Shown here one piece after another: positions 1 to 5,967 of a DNA stretch of 6,256 nt. A model generated the notes under the pieces. The model made no database searches. It had not been told where the DNA came from and saw nothing but the letters and a program-made list of their open reading frames with translations. Where the stretch lies: positions 1 through 6,256 of the forward strand of contig JABJFP010000109.1 in NCBI GenBank assembly GCA_018662715.1. Direction: 5' to 3'. This DNA is from Methanobacteriota archaeon (GTDB lineage: Archaea > Thermoplasmatota > Poseidoniia > Poseidoniales > Poseidoniaceae). Within the stretch, counting starts at the first letter, position 1. Every line of letters starts with the position of its first letter. The position numbers and the translations under genes were made by a program.

Positions 1-2040
1 ATGGTAGAGAATTTAGGGAACGCTCCGGAAACCACCACTTCACTGCAATGGACTGCTCCTTCATGGGGAGGTTCACCATCACTTCACGATGCAAATGGAA
101 ACGAATTGTTTTCGATTACACTTCAACCTGGGGAGTCGCGAGAGTTGTTTGCTCACTTAAACACGCCAACGAGTGCAACTTGGGGTTCCCAAACACAAAC
201 AACACTCACGCTTTGCTTGGGCAGCGGAGAAGATTCACTGTGTGAATCCCTTGAAGTCGGTTTTACTGCTTTGAAAATTTCTGCAAACCCCTCTCACCAC
301 CGGTCCCTCCCAGATGCTACATTATCGTGGCAACTTGAGGGCAATATTCCTGATTCAGGAATGGTTCAATGGAATATGGCTCAAGCCCAGATGCTTCAAT
401 CCGAGTGGCAGTGGTCCGCCAGTGGAGACTGGAGCATCAACGGAACCTTCCTAGAAGCCACTGGAACCAGTGGAGATGCAATAGGCGGCCTCCTTACCCT
501 GTACCTTCCACCAAATGCTGAACCACAGCGCCATTCATTCATTGAATCTGATGATGTTGACAACCTTCTTGAAATCAACATCACATTACAGGTACTCCAA
601 GTATTCCGGTCGAACGTATCAATCCTTGAGCCCCTACCCTTTGAGGAAGGAGGGGTTCTCTCGCTTAACGTGACTGAAGAACATATGTTCCTTCTTTATC
701 TTGAAAATCCTGGAAACGGTCAAGATACATTCCGTCTTACTGCCGAGGCCAAAATCCATCAGGAATCCCTCACTCCTGAAGTCAATTTCACCTATTTCGG
801 TGATGACGACAATCACTACGAATCAACGCTGGGGGCAAGGTCAACCGGGATTGGTAGAGTTGATGTGTCCTTATCACAAGAAATCCCAGCACAGGTACCA
901 TTTGTATTGGAATTCTCTTGGACCTCTCTGGGAGGAGATGAAGTCGTTCATTCTACCTCAGTTCTGATTCAAGCAGCCCCAAGCCGAGAATGGAGCGTCA
1001 CCAACAGTGGGCCAGAAAACCTTAGCGTGTCCCCTGGAGATGAGATTGTCATCAATTTGAGCGGAGTTAATCATGGGAACGCCCCCGATGCCCTCACACT
1101 TGAACCTCTCTTGTTTGTCCAGCATGTGGACTCAGACAATACGGCATGGTCTGCATATCCGTCAACGAGTCCAATCGTAGAAATCAACCAGTCTACAAGT
1201 GGAAGCGTTACTGTTCATGTCCCTGATGAGGCATGGCAAGGAACAGAAGCAACGGTCATGATTGCGCACATCTCCAACGGCTACACTCTTGGACATACCA
1301 ATGTCACGCTATCAGTTCAACAAACCTCAGGTTGGAAACTCAATCTAACAGATGCTCAACTCGAAATTGACCCTGCTGGCCAGAACATGACGTTGAAATT
1401 AGAACATTTGGGCAATGGATTTGAAATCCCATACTTCAGTAAAGCTACCGCAGGTTGGAACATCACCCTTCCTGATAACCACTCCGTTGTATCTCCGTAT
1501 GCCACTGACACGTTGGTTGTCTTCGTCCAACCTCCATCAGACGCCGTAGCGGGTGAAGTGGGTATGATTTCAATCAGGATATCAGACGATGATTTAGCAG
1601 GTCTCGTCATTGAGGAGGTACCCGTTCGCATTGGGGCCGCACCAAACATGACCGTTGATCACAGAAGTTCATGGATGGTATCAGATGAAGGTGGATTCCC
1701 AACAGCCTGGGTTGAAAACAATGGAAACGATATTGCCTTACTCTCGTTTAGCGTGAGTGGCCTTCCAGAAGGGTGGACTACGCAACAGGGACAACAACTT
1801 GTACTTGCACCAAACGAGATTAAAGGAGTCCCTCTCAACCTCATACCGCACTCTGAATGGAATGGCCAGCGCTTCTTGGTTGCACTTCTCGTAGACCATC
1901 CTCTACTTGGTACAACAACACACGACATAGAAATTGAACAAGCAAATGTTTCGTTCTCACAATCACCCGTGATTGATGCATACATCGGTGTTGAACGCTC
2001 TGTATCCCTTTATGGACACGGTGCAAGTGATTGGGACTAT
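1..2040 (+). repeat. Six tandem protein-level repeats of about 100-125 residues (NxGN-type motif), plus a possible seventh
   Basis: The repeats are seen in translation, not as DNA identity. The GN pair recurs at residues 6-7, 114-115, 238-239, 359-360, 471-472 and 575-576, giving spacings of 108, 124, 121, 112 and 104 residues. The clearest copies read NLGNAPE, NPGNGQD, NHGNAPD, HLGNGFE and NNGNDIA. The copy at 112-117 (LEGNIPD) is more diverged. A possible seventh, degenerate copy is YGHGASDWDY at residue 671. Between motifs, copies share a hydrophobic-alternating pattern typical of beta strands and often a PG/PA turn (SPGDEI, DPAGQN). The nucleotide sequences have diverged, so this is an old duplication rather than a recent expansion. 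Confidence 0.6.
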
Positions 2041-3243
2041 ACTTCAAGTTTAGACATCCAAGAGAAACAAGGTATTCTCTCCTTCATTCAACCTACGACA
2101 TCTGGAGAAATTAACGTTGAATACTCCAACAGTAGTATAGATGGAACACTTTCGCTCTATATTGTGGCCCGAACATATCCAGATGCTTCGGCAAGCTGTG
2201 TGCTGGATGTTCAATCTATGGTGAACCTCGGCATTGAGGCATTGGATGGAACAATAGGAACCTGTGAACTCATCGCTGGAGATCATGATGACTTACGAGC
2301 AGTATTAACGGCAATAACCTCGAATGGAAATGTCTTGCCTCTAGATGAAAACGCATGGTTTGTCTCGGCTGGTGGGAACCGGAGTATCGACATAACTCTG
2401 AACAACTGGGACCCAGCACCTGGTGAGTTTGTGATTTCGTTTGCTATACTCGACCAGTACGGAAGAACATTAACGCAAAATGAACAAGAAGTTACGGCCC
2501 GGGAAAGCGGTTGGAACGTCGGAATTAGTTCATTCAGTAGCGAAGGAGCCATCACAGTCGGTATCAGCCGTGTTGGATATGAACTTCTGGACACATCACT
2601 CTGCCGGCTAACAGTAGAAGCCGAAAGTGGGTGGGAAATTGAATACATTGTTGATGTCGCAAATTCGGATTTCGCTCCAATCTTTATTATCGAAGACCCA
2701 GGTGTTTTGAGCAAGGATGACAAACTGACGGCTACCATTGGTTGCAGTACACCGTATGATAGTGATGATAACCCTGACGACGATTCAAAATCAATTTATT
2801 ATCAACCAGAAAACATACTTACCGTCTCATCAAGTGATGTCGGATGGATAGTAGGTATCGCTGCTGTAGTCCTAGCCTTGGCTTGGTTTGGTGGACTGAT
2901 ACGACCTAAGGAACAAAATGATGAGCATCCAACACCAACTACACCACAACCTACACCATCACGCACTACCACCACAACCGCCTCAAACGATGAAATTCAA
3001 GTCGTTGAAGAGGATGATGGCTTGAGTTTTGAAATGAGTGAGCCTCCTGTTGTTGAGGTCGCTGAGATCGATGCGACAGAGGAGGTACTGCCGAGTACCA
3101 TTGAAGTGTTTGATGAACCAGAATCGGTTGATGAATCTCCGAGTGGTCGTCTTGCATCCTTGCGTTCCGAACTTGATGAAGGGGACGCCGTTGAACCAAG
3201 TGAACCTCTAGAAGACAGAATGAATCGTTTCTTTGGGAACTGA
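1..3243 (+). CDS. Large repeat-containing cell-surface protein, C-terminal membrane anchor, 5' end probably outside window
   Basis: The frame is open for 1080 codons from the first base to TGA at 3241-3243. No signal peptide is visible: residue 1 (MVENLGNAPE) already lies inside a repeat unit, so the ATG at base 1 is probably an internal Met and the gene is 5'-partial. Residues 1 to about 680 hold tandem units of roughly 100-125 residues, each marked by an N/H-x-GN-type motif at about residues 4-7, 112-115, 236-239, 357-360, 469-472 and 573-576. Recurrent GW motifs lie at 444-445, 485-486, 590-591, 837-838 and 877-878. This looks like CARDB/NEW3/Ig-like beta-sandwich repeats (inference). Six Cys fall in plausible pairs: 72/81, 733/755, 868/915. 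An Asp-rich loop lies at 919-929. One transmembrane helix spans about 947-967, followed by R968/K970, giving an N-out, C-in topology. The tail, 968-1080, has a Thr/Pro linker (977-994), then a strongly acidic stretch ending in EDRMNRFFGN. I count seventeen N-x-S/T sequons, all extracellular. No enzymatic motif was recognised. An S-layer-like, adhesive or envelope scaffold role is possible but unproven. Confidence 0.88.
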   Translation: MVENLGNAPETTTSLQWTAPSWGGSPSLHDANGNELFSITLQPGESRELFAHLNTPTSATWGSQTQTTLTLCLGSGEDSLCESLEVGFTALKISANPSHHRSLPDATLSWQLEGNIPDSGMVQWNMAQAQMLQSEWQWSASGDWSINGTFLEATGTSGDAIGGLLTLYLPPNAEPQRHSFIESDDVDNLLEINITLQVLQVFRSNVSILEPLPFEEGGVLSLNVTEEHMFLLYLENPGNGQDTFRLTAEAKIHQESLTPEVNFTYFGDDDNHYESTLGARSTGIGRVDVSLSQEIPAQVPFVLEFSWTSLGGDEVVHSTSVLIQAAPSREWSVTNSGPENLSVSPGDEIVINLSGVNHGNAPDALTLEPLLFVQHVDSDNTAWSAYPSTSPIVEINQSTSGSVTVHVPDEAWQGTEATVMIAHISNGYTLGHTNVTLSVQQTSGWKLNLTDAQLEIDPAGQNMTLKLEHLGNGFEIPYFSKATAGWNITLPDNHSVVSPYATDTLVVFVQPPSDAVAGEVGMISIRISDDDLAGLVIEEVPVRIGAAPNMTVDHRSSWMVSDEGGFPTAWVENNGNDIALLSFSVSGLPEGWTTQQGQQLVLAPNEIKGVPLNLIPHSEWNGQRFLVALLVDHPLLGTTTHDIEIEQANVSFSQSPVIDAYIGVERSVSLYGHGASDWDYTSSLDIQEKQGILSFIQPTTSGEINVEYSNSSIDGTLSLYIVARTYPDASASCVLDVQSMVNLGIEALDGTIGTCELIAGDHDDLRAVLTAITSNGNVLPLDENAWFVSAGGNRSIDITLNNWDPAPGEFVISFAILDQYGRTLTQNEQEVTARESGWNVGISSFSSEGAITVGISRVGYELLDTSLCRLTVEAESGWEIEYIVDVANSDFAPIFIIEDPGVLSKDDKLTATIGCSTPYDSDDNPDDDSKSIYYQPENILTVSSSDVGWIVGIAAVVLALAWFGGLIRPKEQNDEHPTPTTPQPTPSRTTTTTASNDEIQVVEEDDGLSFEMSEPPVVEVAEIDATEEVLPSTIEVFDEPESVDESPSGRLASLRSELDEGDAVEPSEPLEDRMNRFFGN

Positions 3244-3280
3244 AGATACCTGAACCAAGCCCTTATGACGGTTCGGCAGG

Positions 3281-3286
3281 GGGGAG
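3281..3286 (+). promoter_or_regulatory. Shine-Dalgarno sequence deciding the start at 3292
   Basis: The run GGGGAG, preceded by two more G at 3279-3280, lies five bases before the ATG at 3292 and complements the CCUCC end of 16S rRNA. The in-frame ATG at 3265 has no comparable sequence upstream, so the later start is preferred. Confidence 0.75.
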
Positions 3287-3291
3287 AAAAC

Positions 3292-3978
3292 ATGGAAGAA
3301 CTTCCACTCGCCTCTACTTCCCCGTTCTACACGCTTGATGCATGTAATGGTCTGCTGGCTGAGAAAATCATCACTGCCATTGAGATGTCGGGAGATGATT
3401 CAGGAAAAGCCTGGAAAAGCCTCGTAAGTCAGGAGGAAGCACTTCTTGAACGCCTGAATTCTCAAGGTATTTCCACACACAACGATCTTTCTTCAATCAA
3501 ATGGGACCATGCAACATTATTGTTTACAACAACCATTGAACTATCAAAAGATGGAAGGCCAGTTCCTCTCGGTGAAATATTGACTCGTGAACGATTTGGC
3601 AGATTTCCTTGGGAAGATGGTTCTCTGCTCGGCTATTTCCTAACGTATATCAGGCCAAATCGTGCCATAACGGATAATGATGGGCAAGACATCTATGATA
3701 CAATTGTATCTTTGTTGACAAAACTGACATCCTATTGTACAGAACAACACCGTGGCCATAGAAATTATGAAGATGGTTTTGGCGGAATGAATATCAAAGG
3801 ATTCATCACGTCCGAGGAAGTAAAACTCCTACGTAGAAACTTGTCCAGTAGAACATGGACTGCATCATACGATGAACCCCTAGATGGGGGCGTTGCAGAC
3901 GCTGCTAAGCATTTCATGACGTTGCTCAAATCAGCAGAGCGAAGAGATGTAGGCGTGATGTTTCGCACGCATGCATGA
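3292..3978 (+). CDS. Conserved-looking hypothetical protein, 228 residues, function unknown
   Basis: I do not recognise this family. The start at 3292 (MEELPLAS) is chosen for its strong Shine-Dalgarno sequence; an in-frame ATG at 3265 would add nine residues. The protein shows no signal peptide or membrane helix and is probably cytoplasmic. Residues 20-58 look helical and charged. Residues 70-122 contain a hydrophobic strand-like stretch and an aromatic-rich block (RFGRFPWEDGSLLGYF, 101-116). Residues 170-228 look like a compact small domain: ITSEEVKLLRRNL, then EPLDGGVADAAKHF (195-208), then LLKSAERRDVGVMFRTHA to the end. There are two Cys (18, 149) and a His-rich patch near 153-156 (HRGH), with no convincing metal site. 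It starts 48 bases after the surface-protein gene on the same strand, so co-transcription is plausible. It ends two bases before the convergent purC. Because a clear ribosome binding site, full-length frame and good spacing are present, it is a real gene, but any function would be a guess. Confidence 0.85.
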   Translation: MEELPLASTSPFYTLDACNGLLAEKIITAIEMSGDDSGKAWKSLVSQEEALLERLNSQGISTHNDLSSIKWDHATLLFTTTIELSKDGRPVPLGEILTRERFGRFPWEDGSLLGYFLTYIRPNRAITDNDGQDIYDTIVSLLTKLTSYCTEQHRGHRNYEDGFGGMNIKGFITSEEVKLLRRNLSSRTWTASYDEPLDGGVADAAKHFMTLLKSAERRDVGVMFRTHA

Positions 3979-3980
3979 AC

Positions 3981-4886
3981 TCAGAACGATTGAGAAGTTA
4001 GGCGCTCATACATCGATGCGTAAAGCGCTGCAGTTTCGTCAATTACGGATTGAGGTAATGCAGGAATCGGTGGCTCTTCCCCACCTTGGTCACGAGCAAT
4101 TTTGAGTTCTGTTTGGTGTCCCGTACCGATGTAATGCGAACGAACAAATTCCTTCGAGAGTTCAATACATTCTCCATTAGCATATGCTTCAGCGTCCCAC
4201 CAGCGATCCTCATCAAGTGTGCCAAAGGTGTCGACAAGAACGACTTCCCGGTTGTCACCTAATGCAAATTCTTTCTTTCCATCAACGTGAATAAGTCCGT
4301 TCTTTGCTGCCTCTTGCTCAATAATCACATCAACCTCTAGTGCTGCCTTGACAATTGCCTCATATTCGTCTTCAGTGATGTTTGAAATTTCCAGTGCTTC
4401 ATCACGACCGATATTACGGTCAAACTTTTCGAATTTGGTTGTAACTTCAACAAAGGGCTCGCTCAACTTGACACCATATTCGCAATCAGGGGAAACGCCC
4501 AGTTGCTCAGCGGTTAACTCTCCCCGTTCAAATCTCCTCCAAGCTGAACCTGAGAGGTAATGACGAACAATAACCTCGAGAGGTACGAATACCCACTCCA
4601 TGTCCCGAGGAATGGCTCCTGGTTCCTTGATAACTTCTACTTTCCTTACGAGACATCGGTCTGCCGCATTGACTTCAATGAGATGCGTTTTACAGATACC
4701 AGCGGCCTCTACAAGATTAAACCAGTGAGCAGTAGTTCGGTTCAAGGATTCTCCCTTTCGGGGAATAAGAGAGGGAATGATCTGATCAAAGACTGAAATT
4801 TGATTTGTGAATCGAAATTCCAACATGCTTGGATCATCGGTTGACCATACTTGCTTCACTTTTCCTTGGTAGAGCATTTCTCCCAT
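3981..4886 (-). CDS. purC: Phosphoribosylaminoimidazole-succinocarboxamide synthase (SAICAR synthetase)
   Basis: This cytoplasmic enzyme joins CAIR and aspartate using ATP to give SAICAR, in de novo purine synthesis. The 301-residue product carries the family landmarks in order: the N-terminal LYQGKVKQVW nucleotide-loop segment (5-14), FTNQISVFDQIIPSLIPRKG (26-45), the substrate-loop region PLEVIVRHYLSGSAWRR (102-118), KFDRNIGRDEAL (154-165), GLIHVDGKKEF (197-207), and VLVDTFGTLDEDRWWD (216-231). It is longer than the usual bacterial enzyme of about 240 residues and nearer the yeast Ade1 type; the GSAW motif and an insert at about 87-101 between VEVI and PLEV fit that. In the last motif the usual DE..TPDSSR-like sequence reads DTFGTLDEDR. 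The start is uncertain: Met1 at 4886 has no upstream Shine-Dalgarno sequence, and Met4 (4877) is an alternative just before the conserved LYQGK. It follows aIF6 by 57 bases on the same strand. Confidence 0.96.
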   Translation of the reverse strand: MGEMLYQGKVKQVWSTDDPSMLEFRFTNQISVFDQIIPSLIPRKGESLNRTTAHWFNLVEAAGICKTHLIEVNAADRCLVRKVEVIKEPGAIPRDMEWVFVPLEVIVRHYLSGSAWRRFERGELTAEQLGVSPDCEYGVKLSEPFVEVTTKFEKFDRNIGRDEALEISNITEDEYEAIVKAALEVDVIIEQEAAKNGLIHVDGKKEFALGDNREVVLVDTFGTLDEDRWWDAEAYANGECIELSKEFVRSHYIGTGHQTELKIARDQGGEEPPIPALPQSVIDETAALYASMYERLTSQSF

Positions 4887-4927
4887 GTAATTTGCTTGGG
4901 AAAACGGCCTTTGAACCTTTCACTTGC

Positions 4928-4940
4928 AAAAAAAGGAAAG
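4928..4940 (-). terminator. T-rich tract after aIF6, possible archaeal terminator
   Basis: On the minus strand the tract reads CTTTCCTTTTTTT, with a run of seven T at 4934-4928, beginning four bases past the aIF6 stop codon. There is no stable hairpin. Archaeal RNA polymerase commonly terminates at T-rich tracts without one, so this could end the aIF6 transcript or only weaken read-through into purC. Confidence 0.4.
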
Positions 4941-4943
4941 ATA

Positions 4944-5606
4944 TTACAAAAATCCAAGAGCATCTTCAATCCGATTGAGTTCAGGACCTGTGGTTTTGGT
5001 ACCAGAAACAGCCCCTGTATTGGATGCACAGACCCCTGCTCCAACGTATGGAGAACCAAATGAAACGGTACCGACCATTGGAGGTACGCCAAGTATGCCC
5101 TCAATGAGCATGGCTTCATCGGGAGTCACGTCAGGATGTAGAAGAACGCCTTGGTCGTTAGCAACAGCAAGGCTCCCAACGACATCGTGTCCTGCGACGG
5201 TGGTAGAAACAATATCAACACCAAGGACTTCGGCAAGAATTTCAAGACCATCGTGTGGAATGCTGGGAGAGGCTACTGCACCGTTTTCATTGGCAACAAG
5301 AAGGTTTCCGGCAGTATTGACGCCACCTTCCATGACAACGACATCTCCAAAGGCTGTTAATTGGTCAATATCGCTCTCTGTAGCAATATCTGCAACAGCA
5401 ATTCCACGTTGGTTCCCGCAAATAAGGGCTCCAATCAAGTTGGAACCACCTATTGAAATTGGGTGTAGTTCAAGCTCCAAGGCTTGTTCTATTTTTTCGA
5501 GGATTGGTTTTGGCATTTCTGGAGGATGAAAGACAACACGTCCGACACAGGCCAAGTGGATGCCAACTTGGTCGCTTCCAAAGATGTCTACGGTATCGAT
5601 TGGCAT
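4944..5606 (-). CDS. eif6: Translation initiation factor 6 (aIF6), ribosome anti-association factor
   Basis: aIF6 binds the large ribosomal subunit on its intersubunit face, near uL14 and the sarcin-ricin loop, and blocks joining with the small subunit. The eukaryotic orthologue also acts in subunit maturation. The product is 220 residues, the normal archaeal length. It shows the pentein pattern of repeated segments: VDIFGSDQVGIHLACVG (6-22), ISIGGSNLIGALICGNQRGIAV (50-71), GGVNTAGNLLVANENGAVASP (94-114), TVAGHDVVGSLAVANDQGVLLHP (136-158), and TVSFGSPYVGAGVCASNTGAV (180-200) with the TTGPELNRIEDALGFL end. The start MPIDTVDIFG at 5606 is chosen because it begins at the first pentein strand. 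The frame stays open upstream to 5867 only by chance, through 5S rRNA and the terminator. Only a weak GGGA lies before the start, and I see no convincing TATA box in the 58 bases up to the terminator. It follows 23S-5S rRNA and precedes purC on the same strand. Confidence 0.96.
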   Translation of the reverse strand: MPIDTVDIFGSDQVGIHLACVGRVVFHPPEMPKPILEKIEQALELELHPISIGGSNLIGALICGNQRGIAVADIATESDIDQLTAFGDVVVMEGGVNTAGNLLVANENGAVASPSIPHDGLEILAEVLGVDIVSTTVAGHDVVGSLAVANDQGVLLHPDVTPDEAMLIEGILGVPPMVGTVSFGSPYVGAGVCASNTGAVSGTKTTGPELNRIEDALGFL

Positions 5607-5664
5607 GGTACAACTTCCCTGTGTATGTGTTTGTTCAAAAACGTGGTGATGATTGCCAGAACGC

Positions 5665-5700
5665 AAAAAAGGCCGGTCTCCATGGAGGAGAACCGGCCTA
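5665..5700 (-). terminator. Hairpin plus T6 terminator downstream of 5S rRNA
   Basis: On the minus strand, AGGCCGGTTCTCC (5699-5687) pairs with GGAGACCGGCCT (5681-5670). That gives a GC-rich stem of 12 base pairs with one bulged T and a five-base loop (5686-5682), ending in a run of six T (5670-5665). It begins about 45 bases after the 5S 3' end and 59 bases before the aIF6 start. The shape is that of an intrinsic terminator of bacterial type. In an archaeon the T-run alone may suffice, and the stem could instead serve as a 3' processing or stability element. Confidence 0.8.
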
Positions 5701-5744
5701 AAGCGCCCTGACGGGTCGAGGATAGATCCGGGGTGAAAAGAGAG

Positions 5745-5863
5745 GGGCACAGTGACTTCCTTTCCCGTGGACTCTCGTACCACAGTAATGGGAGAGACGC
5801 AGAAGGGCTTGACTTCTGGGTTCGGAATGGGACCAGGTAAACACCTTCGCTGTGACCGTGCAC
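5745..5863 (-). rRNA. 5S ribosomal RNA
   Basis: The minus strand carries the conserved 5S core: CACAGCGAAGGUG, then CCUGGUCCCAUUCCGAACCC, then AGAAGUCAAGCCCUUCUGCGUC, a loop E/helix IV region with GGUACGAGAG, and the closing strand. Terminal helix I forms between GCACGGU (5861-5855) and ACUGUGC (5753-5747), seven pairs. The length of about 119 nucleotides is normal. Exact ends are uncertain by a few bases. It lies about 105 bases downstream of the 23S 3' end on the same strand, so joint transcription with 23S is likely. Confidence 0.95.
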
Positions 5864-5967
5864 CCATCTCTTTTCGAATCGGATCTGAGGTGCGACATAG
5901 CGTCGCAAATGAATTGGCATGATTTTTAGACGAAGGGCACTCATGGTGCGGTTACGTACACGGAAAA
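5864..5967 (-). other. 23S-5S internal transcribed spacer
   Basis: About 104 bases separate the 23S 3' end from 5S. There is no tRNA gene and no coding frame of note. A small hairpin is present: TGCGAC and GTCGCA at 5907-5902 and 5896-5891, loop of five. A T-run lies just past the 23S end (5968-5964). A TATA-like TCTAAAAATC lies at 5930-5921. The spacer probably carries rRNA processing signals, but the partner strand for a pre-23S processing stem would lie outside the window. Confidence 0.7.

Noticed and set aside
2283..2738. Minus-strand 151-codon open frame inside the surface-protein gene
   Set aside because: It is a shadow frame of the sense gene with low-complexity Ser/Pro content and no supporting signals.
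3969..3976. GCATGCAT palindromic run at the convergent junction as a regulatory or attachment site
   Set aside because: It is short overlapping self-complementary tetramers and hexamers, expected by chance, with no flanking repeat.
4939..4946. TAATATCT overlapping the aIF6 stop as a TATA box for purC
   Set aside because: The match is weak, no purine-rich BRE was seen beside it, and the same bases are explained by the stop codon and T-rich tract.
4924..5529. Plus-strand 201-codon open frame opposite aIF6
   Set aside because: It is antisense to a well-conserved gene. Its Thr/Ser/Pro-rich composition is what the reverse complement of aIF6 codons gives, and it has no ribosome binding site.
5607..5867. 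N-terminal extension of aIF6, or a longer protein starting at 5867 on the minus strand
   Set aside because: The open frame runs through the 5S rRNA and the terminator hairpin. The translation there matches no protein, whereas aIF6 homology begins exactly at MPIDTVDIFG.
5588..5944. Minus-strand 118-codon open frame across 5S and the spacer
   Set aside because: It overlaps 5S rRNA and the start of aIF6 in another frame. It is an artefact of structural RNA.
5864..5967. A tRNA gene in the 23S-5S spacer
   Set aside because: No cloverleaf, TTCGANNC-type T-loop in the right context or CCA-end geometry could be fitted. Only one short hairpin is present.
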